Below the pieces are notes generated by a model, which saw nothing but the letters and a program-made list of their open reading frames with translations, did no database searches and was not told where the DNA came from. Shown one piece after another: positions 21,560-31,397 of a stretch of DNA of 64,000 bases. A program made the translations under genes and the position numbers. This DNA is from Ehretia macrophylla (taxonomy: Eukaryota; Streptophyta; Magnoliopsida; Boraginales; Ehretiaceae): the NCBI GenBank assembly GCA_037974665.1, contig CM075767.1, positions 6,473,501 through 6,537,500 of the forward strand, in the 5' to 3' direction. Each line of letters opens with the position of its first letter. Position 1 is the stretch's first letter.

Positions 21560-21668
21560 GATCGTGACAACCGAACGCGATATCTAGTCGTGTTAACACG
21601 ACTAGTTGTCACGATCGGTAGAATAGAGAGTTACCGGTCGTGAAAGGCGGTCGTGTTAACACGACCGG
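21560..21668. repeat. Cluster of palindromes and nested inverted repeats
   Basis: A 22-bp perfect palindrome (CTAGTCGTGTT plus its reverse complement, 21584-21605) is nested between 12-bp arms GATCGTGACAAC (21560-21571) and GTTGTCACGATC (21605-21616). A second palindrome of 20 bp (CGGTCGTGTT plus its reverse complement) lies at 21648-21667. All share the TCGTGTTAACACGA core with the LTR palindrome at 19137. Confidence 0.9.
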
Positions 21669-21764
21669 CCTTCAAGACTGTGGTCAAAAAACAAAGTTGA
21701 AAATTTTCATCTGTTTTGAATTGATTTTATACACTTTTAAGAGAGTTTTTGCATTCTCAAATCC

Positions 21765-22112
21765 TTTCTAATAAAAAAAAATTGATCCTCATTCAAGGAT
21801 TTTGTAAAGATATCTGCTAATTGATGCAAAGTATCAACAAATTCAAGAATAACATCACTTTTTTACACATGATCACATATGAAATGATATCTAATCTCTA
21901 TATGCTTGGTCCTTGAATAATGGATAGGATTTTTTGTAAGGTTAATGGCACTAGTGTTATCACATCTAATGGGTATATGATCATATTCAAGTCCATAGTC
22001 AAGCAAATTTTGTTTCATCCATAGAATTTAGGCAATGCAATTTCCGACGGATATATATATTCGGCCTCAATTGTGGATAAGTGATCGTCACTCAGTGTGC
22101 ATATAAAAAGCA
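21765..22112 (-). pseudogene. Ty1/copia RNase H C-terminus
   Basis: On the minus strand the typical copia RNase H end is readable: TIEAEYI near 22065, then CDNTSAI, HYSRTKHIEIRYHF and the final block VDTLHQLADIFTK (about 21830-21790). A frame change near 22020 and a stop near 21870 (in the DHV-stop-KSD context) break it. RNase H removes the RNA strand during reverse transcription. The upstream pol is replaced by the gypsy LTR beginning at 22113. Confidence 0.85.
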
Positions 22113-23655
22113 TGCAAAAATAACCAAGTTTTAATAACCCGCAAGTGCACGGATCATGTACTGTAGTGTGCAAAGAGTACGGAGTCAAATTCCACAAGGA
22201 AGCTCGTGAGTTAGTTAATGAAGTAGCATGAGAAAATGTTGAAGTGAAAACGTGACAGTTCGTGAGAATGATTCGAGTATCATGCAAGAAATATAAACTA
22301 AAGCTAAGGGATAGTTTTGTTAAATACAAAAGAAGGCATCTAGGGGTCGGATGAGGGATGAGGTAGTTAATCTAGGCTCGGTATCCAGGATTCTTTGATT
22401 CAATACATGGGCTAATCTATAAGCATTAACCTAGTTAATTTCCTTAGTCTAATTAAAGTCCCGGTTACTACGAGTCCGTTATATAGCCCTAGTATAAATC
22501 TGTCCTTGCAACCTAGTGTAACCGGTCTGTTTTGACTAAGTAATTTTAACAACTCCTAAGGTAGAAACTATGGTACAACCTATAGTCTGATGGAATCTAT
22601 GGTACAACCTATAGTCTGATGGAATCTATGGTACAACCTATAGTCTGATGGAATCTATGGTACAACCTATAGATTCACTATTATAACACAAATATATGAC
22701 ACGAATATAAAGCAATCATAACATTAACTACAAGTATAATATTATGAAAAACAATGCTGAATTAATACAAGCCATATATTACATTTAAATCAAATTATCC
22801 GAATTCGAGACTATAGATTAAAATACCATCATTTACAATATCCTCCAATAGATATGGAATCTACTCAGACATTATAAATAAATACGAATTGTACAAATAA
22901 AAGAGAGTCAAAAAATGCTCCCCCATATTGACGTACGCGTATTTCTGATCACCAAAATTTGAGCAAAGATTCCTCGCAAAATAGCTATTCGGGCAGAACT
23001 TCCCCCGAATAAGAGCTTTTTAATAAAAGCTATTCAGGCAGAACTTCCATTGTATTCTATAATTACTACTAAAATAAACTAACCAATTAATTAAACTAAT
23101 ATTTAAAACTAAAATTAAATTCTAAAAATAATATTTAAAATAAAATAAATTATAAAATTCGGTCTGGTTGAGGGACTATTTATAGGAAAAAATATGGGGA
23201 GTGCTCGAGCGCCCAGTGAGGCGTGCTCGAGCGTGCTTCTACTCTTTCGCTGAATTCGCAACACGTGGCATTCTAGAAGGTGGTGTAAGTTGGTGGATTT
23301 TTTCGTGGAGGGCGCTCAGTAGGGTACGCTCGAGTGCCCCTTTGTTGATTTTGTTGACTCTGATTTTTTGACTTTGACCGAGGAGTTTTTGAGCATTTTT
23401 TAGCATTTCGAGTCTAATTTTGCGCTAGTTTCAGCCAAAATCCTTCTCCACGGGCTTCATTCATCCACCGTTTCTCGAGTTTTCCATTTCTCAATTTCTT
23501 AACTTGTAATTTGGATCATTTCGGGTCTGATTTGCTCACTTCTGAGATCATCCTGCATTGCATCAAAAGTATATAAGTGTTGCATTTATTCCTAAGTTAT
23601 TATGCAATTGTAGTAGAAATACAGTAGTTTGAATGCTGCAATTATGGTCATATCA
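22113..23655 (-). repeat. 3' LTR of a minus-strand Ty3/gypsy-like element
   Basis: On the minus strand it starts TGATATGACCATAATTG and ends near TTTTTGCA, about 1,543 bp. It is preceded (minus) by purine-rich GGTTTGGGGACG, which fits a polypurine tract. It interrupts the copia RNase H. It contains a 29-bp tandem repeat and GCTCGAGC motifs (23204-23340). The left end is placed by comparison with a similar sequence at 27174 and has no confirmed duplication. Confidence 0.6.
22568..22675. repeat. 29-bp minisatellite, ~3.7 copies
   Basis: Unit ctatggtacaacctatagtc + tgatggaat; successive copies are identical by eye. Identity suggests recent expansion. Confidence 0.95.
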
Positions 23656-25319
23656 ACGTCCCCAAACCTAAATCTTGTTTGTCCTCAAGCAAGACTTGTT
23701 TTTCAAAGCACATTGAAAGTGAAATTTTTAGAAAATTCTTACAAGTCAAAAAGTAGATGAATTTTATCCCAACATTTTGTCAAAATGTTTCCAACATGTT
23801 GCAATCCACTATTCTTAACTAGTCCATCAGTTAATGTTAAGAGTAATAAGAGAACCTTTACATAGTTTTCACAAATATATACTCTTTTGGAAATGAACTA
23901 TTGATTGTTTTGGAGTATATATTTAGAAGTTAACTACGCATATTAAGTTCAATCAAATTCCAACTTTCAGGACATGCAAATTGATTAGACTTTAATATTC
24001 TTGCCTATTTGTAATCAAACTCTTGATCATTCCTTAACCCTTTTTACATTTGCCAGAAAAATAAAAGTACAACTTATTACTATCTGTGTTTAATGCTCAG
24101 TTTCCTTTCACTTTCTAGATATCCCATGTAACGAGCTTTAAGGCCAACAATCCCAAGCCAGATGGCCGAGGTTGCCAGGCTTCAAAGGGACCCCTACGTG
24201 CCTTAATCACCTGAGATATCCAAGCTTAAAACCTTACACTATAACACATATCCCAAATTATAATGTTTAGGATAGTGGTGCTTTAGAGATTTATAACATA
24301 TTTACACCAAAACTCTTCAAAAGTAAAGGTATGTATATCTTTGTTTATTTTTTTTTATTTTTTATCCATACCATATACATACAGACATGGCAGAGTAACA
24401 TAACATAATATACAGACATAGCATAAAGGTTCAGGTTTCAATCACAAGAAGTTCTCATAACAAAGGGCAATCCTATCTCAATCCTTTCAAATTTGTAAAC
24501 CCATCAATTGAAGAAAAGAAGAACAACTTAAGTTTTCTCATGAATATAATAACCCAAAGTTCTTCTTTTAGACATTCTTCAGAGTTTTTCTCAGTACTTA
24601 GCTAAAAACACAGGTTCTCAAATTATCTAAATCATCTTCATATAAACAAGTAGGGTAGCGAAATACTCTTTCTCATGAACAAAAATGGTGTGTTTCTTGG
24701 TAAAAATGTTATCATGAAATATACTCATCCCCACACCGAAAGTTTTCTTGTCCTCAAGCAAATAACAACGTAAAACAATGAGAGTGTAATATGCAAATAA
24801 TAACATAATGACAAATGCTACATCCCCAAACCTATGGTTTGCTTACTCTACAGCACATGTTGATCAGGTTCAAAGGGAAATGTAGTAAGGAAAGAGATCA
24901 CCTGATATGAAGTATTTCTATGTTGATGTAAAGAATGTGTCTATAACCTTTTGCCAAAAAAATGAATCGTTCTGCAACTCATTAAAGATTAGTAGACATA
25001 ACATTATAAGATTGCCATCAACACAACAAAAATAGTTAATTAATCTACACAAAAAGTATAAGGGAGGGATCAAAAAGAATTATGGTCAAGGAAAAGAACT
25101 AATATATTAAGCAAATAATTTAACTACCCAGACCATTTAAACTCTTTTATCGGGTTCTAGAGTTGAATTAAAACTACTTTGAGTACTAGCTCTTCCAGAG
25201 ATTTCTGCGCTTACGACATCTAGTGCTTTCCTTCGACAAGAATACACCAAAACATTCAACATTTAAGCAATATATCATCTTATGGCATCATAACAAAAAC
25301 TTACATAAACATACAAAAA
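23656..25319 (-). other. Non-coding interior of a gypsy-like element
   Basis: No ORF worth calling. A motif of the type 'cccc(a)aaacct...cttgtcctcaagca' occurs at about 23661, 24730 and in weaker form at 24824. On the minus strand these read as 'ttgaggacaa...tttggggatg', the phrase that precedes the LTR at 23655. The element may be a large non-autonomous derivative. Confidence 0.4.
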
Positions 25320-26092
25320 GCTATAAATGCAATTTAAGTGCAAATCACTCACCAAACTAGGTTAAGAACACTTGGAATAACTTAGGATGGCTTGAAATCC
25401 TCTCACACAAGCTTGGAAGACGTAAAGATTGAAACCCTAGCTTGCAAAATTCATTTTCTTTTTTCCTATGGTGCTCTCAGCTATCTCCCTTTTTTTCTTT
25501 TATTTTTGTTGCTTTTATAATGTTTATTAAGTATAGATAAATAGTATATAGATATATAAATATATGTGTTATGGGTTATGCTTAAAGTTGGGCCAAAATA
25601 TTTTAATTATATAGTTTAAAACAAGCCCAAAGCAAATGCAATTATAAATAGCCCAATAAGTAGTCTAGTTTTTACTATTCACATGGTATGAAAATTATTT
25701 TCGTAATGTACTCTCCCGACATGCAATGCTAATAAAAATTATGAACGTATGCCTAAAATCACTTATATATTAAGGCAAAAATACAAAATTTGCAAAATAA
25801 AATACTTTAATTTTTACCCCGACTCAGGGCTCGTTTTAAAATGATGAAATAAGTCTATTAAGTGTTAGGAAAAATCTCATAAAATAAAAATGACAAAATA
25901 ATAGTTAAAATATTTTTATTTGAATTTAATAAATAGTAGTATCCCTTTAAAGAAAATAATAAAAATTAAAATTAAACTACTATATAAGTCTAAATGCTAT
26001 AATAAACACATTTACTTATATAACACTTAAACTGCCACAAATTTATATGCAATAAAGTATGATATGCTATATGCTGGGTTCAGGTTGTTACA
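25320..26092 (-). repeat. LTR fragment, minus strand (TGTAACAACC start)
   Basis: The right end reads GGTTGTTACA and is followed by a pyrimidine run (26093-26115) that on the minus strand is aaaaaagaaaaaggaaaa, a good polypurine tract. Several stretches (accccgactcagggct near 25815; cccgacatgcaatgc near 25716) are shared with the LTR at 59842-62400. The left border is approximate. Confidence 0.65.
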
Positions 26093-27173
26093 TTTTCCTT
26101 TTTCTTTTTTATTACATTTTTACCTCTTACATGATTTGAGATTGATTTAAATGTAATTCAGCTTTATTTTATCCTTAAGTGTTTCTAAAAGCTTTTACTA
26201 CATCTTATTGTTGCAACATTTGAGAACTTAGCCTTAGGTTCAAATAAACTGTATTTATGAGTATGAATAACATGTAGTATTTCTCGATTATTTCTTTTAA
26301 AAGAAATTTGGAACATTATACCATTCAGTGAGATGCATTGGTATTAGAGCCATAGTCAGTAGGGATTATGTAGTAATTTTTAGGGAGTATACTACCATCA
26401 TATTAGGACTTCCATTTGCTTTCTAGTGATTTGTGCAAAAGTAATCCACTTTTTGAACTTTGCTACTAGTATGTAACATCAATCCCTTGTATTGTTAGAT
26501 CCATTTTAAGAGTGTTCTGGAATGGATTTTGCTTTGGCATGACCTGACTTTATTTTCTTACTGTATTTTGTTTTGGATTTTTAGCATTTGTTATTGTTCA
26601 TACAACTTACCACATCTCATCATGAATTTGAAGTGTAAAAGAATTTTGGCATTCAATATTACACACAGCTTTTTCCTAACTTATCACCAGTATTGATTTA
26701 CAAAGGATCTTATCATTTAATTTGCTTAAATTTTTTAATTTTACTAAATCATATATAAAATTAGTATCATGTATTTTTGTTTATAGTTAGGTCATATGCT
26801 CTTTTTGGAAGCCTTATTACTTGTTGAGATTTTGTTTCATTTTTTTTAATTTTAAGTTATATTTTTTGTAGATGGGAACTAGATTGATATAACTTGAATT
26901 TGAGAATTTCGATGGTCACTTTGACAAACGTGATAGATTTAGATATGTTTCCTTTGAGATATTCTAGACTATTCTACAATTTTAGTTTCTTGAATGAATT
27001 TGGGAATTTGGACTTTAATTAGTGTGGATATTATTTTCTTGGATGTTATAAACCTTAGAGTTTATGTATTTATCTTTGGGACTTTGGATATTTTGTTATT
27101 TTATTAGAATTAAGCACTTTGAGACTTATCGTGTATACATATCTGATCGTAACCCAGTCTGTATATAGAATAA
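26093..27173. other. AT-rich sequence, nothing recognised
   Basis: Apart from the polypurine tract at its left edge I see no gene, RNA or repeat end. The composition is T-rich on the + strand with many stops. Confidence 0.5.
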
Positions 27174-27437
27174 GGTGCAAAATTAAACTAAGTTTAAACC
27201 TACAAGTGCACTGAATCGACACAGTGTAGTGTGCTTGAGTGTGAGTTCGAATACACAAGGAGGCTCCTAAGTGTAGTTCGTGCGTAACTATGTGAAAGTA
27301 CCTAAGTGAGTATTGTAAACAATTGTAGGATAGATTGGTAGTTCGTGAAACAATTAAAAATAAAATAAAGAAATAAATATAATTCATCTAGAATTAGGAT
27401 TACAAATATGGGAAGAGAGTCTAGTGATCAAATTAGT
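27174..27437 (-). repeat. LTR-end fragment related to 22113-23655
   Basis: The start tgcaaaattaaactaagttt and the following 'acaagtgcactg...gtagtgtg...acacaaggag' phrase parallel the left end of the LTR at 22113. Similarity fades after about 27400. Confidence 0.5.
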
Positions 27438-27788
27438 ATTGTTAAGGCCAAAATTTGGTGGCTAGCTAGATCAGCTCGCCTTCCCGCTCTAGTAGTAAGT
27501 AACCTGCAAAACAAAGACCCCTAGGGGTGTGCTTGGGAGATCCCTCCAATGCTCAATTCAGTTATGGAGTATAGAAATTGCTTAAGAGCAAGAGAGAAAG
27601 AGAACCTACATAGGCTAGAATAAGATGCCTCTACCTTAGATGTGTACCTATATTTATAGTTGTTGAAATTTGGAGTTGTTAAGATAGGATATGCGTGAAT
27701 CCCATGACATCAGACATAAGGGAATAATACCAAAGGGGATAACATATCAATCCCTTATATTTAGGCTCAATGGTACGATATCTAGATA
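27438..27788 (-). repeat. Probable copia-type LTR remnant with TATA box on the minus strand
   Basis: Bounded at the left by TGTTAAGGCC. A minus-strand TATA-like sequence (caactataaatatagg, near 27650-27664) is followed by a leader-like stretch, as in copia LTRs. No partner copy in the window, so this is tentative. Confidence 0.35.
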
Positions 27789-28052
27789 TGTTGGGATTCA
27801 TATGCCCTAAATATCACTGACACGTGACATTTAAGATATATTGGATACATATTGTGGTTGTTAGTATTAATGAAAACATTCATCTTTATTTTATCAATCA
27901 TATTTCTGCGTATTTGCTTGTATATAGGTCCTTGATCCAAGAAAATGACTTAGCTGCACGGTGGTCGAGTACAGAAGGTCTAAGTCATAGACACTTGTTT
28001 CTAGATTCTGTTCATAATCGAATAATGGAGTTGGGCACTTCATTAGGATAAG
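27789..28052 (+). repeat. Copia-type LTR, piece 1 of 4
   Basis: Starts TGTTGGGATTC like the solo LTR at 56484, and carries the parallel 'ttagctgcacggtggtcgagtacagaaggtct' phrase (compare 56656-56690). It is interrupted at 28057 by the gypsy element 28058-52255. Pieces 2-4 are at 52256, 54190 and 55384. Confidence 0.75.
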
Positions 28053-28057
28053 GTTAT

Positions 28058-30328
28058 TGTGAGACCTCGAATTTGCCTAATTTGCGAATACATGTTTTAT
28101 CTGTTTAAATGCTGTTATAATTGATATGTATGAATTTATATGTAATATTAAGTGATCTTAGACTAACTTTGCATTTAACACACATTTACAAAACAAATAC
28201 TGTGACTTTTCAACTTCTTTTGCAAAAACTGAGTTTATACTCTAGTTGTATGTATATATGTATGCATATAAAAAATGTTGTCAACTATTTTTAGTCTACT
28301 AAATATATAATAAGTGTTAGAATAAATGTATATAAGTAAAATAGACTAAAAACTAACAAAAACAAATAAGTTGACAACTTTGACATTTGATAAAATATTG
28401 ACCAAGCTTTAATATATGCATAATATACACATAAATCAGCAAAAACAGCACAAAACACACTCAAAACTCACACACAAGACCGAGAGCTCCAAGGGAAGAA
28501 GAAAAATTATTTTTGCTTAGGTTTTCAAATAAATTTCTCATAGAATTTTCATTTCAAGGCCAAATAGAGTCATTCAAAGCTTGAAATTGCTTGTTGGGCA
28601 CCTATTCTACACATTTCTAACCTAGATTTGGATCAAAGGTGAGGGAAAAATTAGTTCATTATTTCAAAGTTTGAGTTGAATTTTGGTTGATGCATTTGTA
28701 GTTGTTATTTTATTAAAGTGATGTTAGATTATTGCTAAGTAGTTGTTAAGGACCAACTTAGCGTATTTGTAGTCATTTTAAACAGTAGTAACATGTTTTT
28801 TATTTTTCAGGTATTTAAATTGATAATTTGGATTATATTTGAATAATTGTTGTTGTAGTAGTTGAAATTGAGTTGTAGTTGTTTCTATAGGCTTGTTAAT
28901 TATTGTGTAGTAATGTTGTAATGCCAAATTTTCAATTTGAATGCTATAGCAAAAGTTAAAAAAATCGGCCATGAATGTGTTGTCATTTTTAGCTTGTTAG
29001 GCTTGTTTTAGGTGACTTTTGGTTGATTTCCGAGGGAATTAATGTAGTTGCTTGAGTGGTTGAGTGGTAGGAAAAGGTTCGGGGGTTGTTTGGATGATAG
29101 ATTGTAAGATATGAAGTTTTGAAGATTGAGTAGCCTTTCTTTGAAATGCTTAAGTGTTGTCTTTAATTGCTTTATAGTGTTTATGTAGTTTATACTTGGT
29201 TTGATGTTGAGTAGGCTCAGGATTGAATGCATGTTGAAATGTGTGATAAGTTGGGTGACCTACTTTGTCATCCAACTTGGTTGTCTTAATTGTTTATTTA
29301 ATGTTGTGTTGGTTGAGGTGCTTTAAATTGATTGATGAATGTTGTTGTACTGGAAGACAACCTACTTTGTTGTCTTCTTAGAATATGAAATGTTTAATAT
29401 TATTGTTACGAGTTATGATAGTGTGTATCTCGGGCAGTATCGGGCTGTTAGGTTGAAAACAACATGACTATCATATGTTATCCCCTGTCTCATGTGGTTA
29501 GAGATACCGTGGAGTGTGGGTCTAGAATATGGTACTTCCGGAATGTATCAAAGGGCGTAAAGGGTTGGGTGGGTTCGTGGTGGCGTATGGAGCTATATCA
29601 ACTAGTGTATCATATCTTAATTGAATAGTTACTTGTGTTGCTTTAATTGAATTAATGTTGTTGGTGAAGTTTATTGTATGTTATTGTTCATAGGATGTTT
29701 TTCCCAAGTGGTAAAGAAAGAGTTTCCAAAATATCTTACTGAAACCTCGCTGAGCTTTGTATTGTATAAGCTCACCCTCTTTGCTGAATTTCAGGTGTTA
29801 CCGAGCTAGACTTAGGGTACGTACCTCAGGAGGCTGAGAATGAGCTGTATGTGGATAAGTCCAATGTGCAATAGTCTTATCTATGATGTCTTTGTTGGAG
29901 TGCTTTTTTTGTTGTCTTGTATTATAGAACAAGTTATATTGTATTTACTTTGAAGTTTGTATTGTATAAAATGTTATAAAAATAGTGGAAAGTATAATGT
30001 TAGTTTAGTTGTCTTACTTTTGGAATATGAATAGGTTGCTGGACTAATTATATATCTATTATGCATATGTATAGTATAGCTTGCGGTATGTTGTTGAAAT
30101 GGGGGCATATGACTTATGGTTGGGATGTCGTATGGTTGTATAATGAATGGTTTTGAATGTGTTATATGTTGATGAATGGTTGTTGGAGTTGTTATTAAGG
30201 TGGTAGTTAGTTGTGTGATGTTATAAAGGATTGGTTTAGAGTCATATTGTCCATATTACAGACGCTATATTGCCAAAATTTTGTTGCGTCCTAACTGATC
30301 TTAAGTAGGGTCGAGTTAGGGCCTGACA
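28058..30328 (+). repeat. 5' LTR of the outer gypsy element
   Basis: 2,271 bp, TGTGAGACCTC to GGGCCTGACA. It aligns along its length with the 3' LTR 49979-52255 (2,277 bp) and is related to the solo LTR in the EPRV. Confidence 0.93.
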
Positions 30329-30333
30329 TTAAG

Positions 30334-30345
30334 TGGTATCAGAGC
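30334..30345 (+). promoter_or_regulatory. Primer-binding site, initiator tRNA-Met
   Basis: TGGTATCAGAGC, five bases after the LTR end, complementary to the 3' end of plant initiator tRNA-Met; minus-strand DNA synthesis starts here. Confidence 0.92.
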
Positions 30346-30580
30346 ACATGTTTAGCCGTCAGTCGGGTTATCCTCGGTATGTGGATAGTAGTCTAAGCAT
30401 GCAAGTATGTATTAAGTGAAAAAGTGAAGTATATGGTTATGTGATTATGTGATTAACTTATTTATGTGACTAACTTTTATGTGATCTACGTGCCTTATGT
30501 GAGCTTCGTTTCCTATGTGTTATTAACTGTCTATAGCCTGTTTACGTATTATAACCTGTGGCTAACTCTTTGATAGTAAG

Positions 30581-31397
30581 ATGGCAGGACGCCCGAGAAC
30601 TCGTAACAGGCCTCAAGGAAGTAATGATGATCAGGGAATTAGGAACAGGGCCGGGATCAGAGAATGGATAGGATAGTTGTGGCAATGGATAGTTTAACCG
30701 AGGTTCTTGCTGGGCAGACACAGATATTAGCAGGGCAGGCTGCATAAGTTCAGAATGTTCAGGCGCAGATGCACAATGTACAGAGTAGTTACTGTGGAGG
30801 CAATTTGTTAAAGGAATTCTTAGGGTACTTTCTACCAAGGTTTCAGGGTGAGTCCGATGATAGAAAAGCTGAGGTTTGGGTGAACAAGATTGAGAAGATA
30901 TTTGATCCACTTGATTATACTGGTGATAGAAAGGTTACCTTTGTTGTGTATCTCCTTGATGACGACGCAGAGGAATAGTGGCGTACAGTGAGGTGAGCTT
31001 GGGAGGCTCAGGGTACTCCCTATCTTTGGGATAATTTTCTTTGGGAGTTCTGGGCTAAATATGTTCTGAGGCTTGCCAGAGAGCGTAGGGAAGAGGAGTT
31101 CATGTCCCTTGTTTAGGGTAACTCTACGGTGGCTCGGTATGAAGCCAATTTCACTAGGCTGTCTCAGTATGCACTGGAGTTTGTGTAGGACCAGGAAAGG
31201 AAGACTCGGAGGTTTATATGGGGGTTGAGGCTAGAGCTTCAGGATTTGATGGTCTTGATAGAGTATAATAAGTTTCTTGCAGCCTTTAATGCAGCTTCTA
31301 GATTGGAGAAGATGAAGTGGGAGCAGGCCGGTTCTAGTCAGGCCTGTAAGAGGTCATTTCAGCTTCAAAGTTAGCAGGGTGTTTACAAGCCTCCAAT
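30581..31397 (+). pseudogene. Gag of the outer gypsy element, N-terminal part
   Basis: ATG at 30581 (MAGRPRTRNR) begins a retrotransposon gag, the particle-forming protein. After a frame change near 30660, the gag core is visible in 30769-30978 (FLPRFQGESDDRKAEVW, EKIFDPLDYTGDRKVTF), followed by stops at about 30976 and 31114. The downstream pieces RYEANFTRLSQYA and AAFNAASRLEKMK are characteristic. It is split at 31397 by the CCAAT-flanked element and resumes at 43079. Several stops are TAG or TAA at sites where Gln is usual (e.g. before VQNVQ). Confidence 0.82.

Larger units (their letters stand above)
18387..22112 (-). mobile_element. Sirevirus-like Ty1/copia element, 3' portion
   Basis: Read on the minus strand: end of RNase H (22112-21765), a palindrome-rich non-coding block, an extra ORF (21377-20331), short repeats and duplicated polypurine tracts, then a 3' LTR (19750-18387). 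An additional ORF between pol and the 3' LTR, palindromic repeats and repeated polypurine tracts are hallmarks of the Sirevirus genus. The 5' part is cut at 22113 by a gypsy LTR. It inserted into the copia integrase at 18386. Confidence 0.72.

Noticed and set aside
30334-30345. tRNA-like sequence
   Set aside because: Only the 12-nt primer-binding complement of tRNA-Met; no cloverleaf follows. The same holds at 39629-39640. No tRNA or rRNA gene was seen in the window.
30542-30910. 122-codon minus-strand frame opposite gag
   Set aside because: Antisense to the gag start of the outer gypsy element, no recognisable domain.
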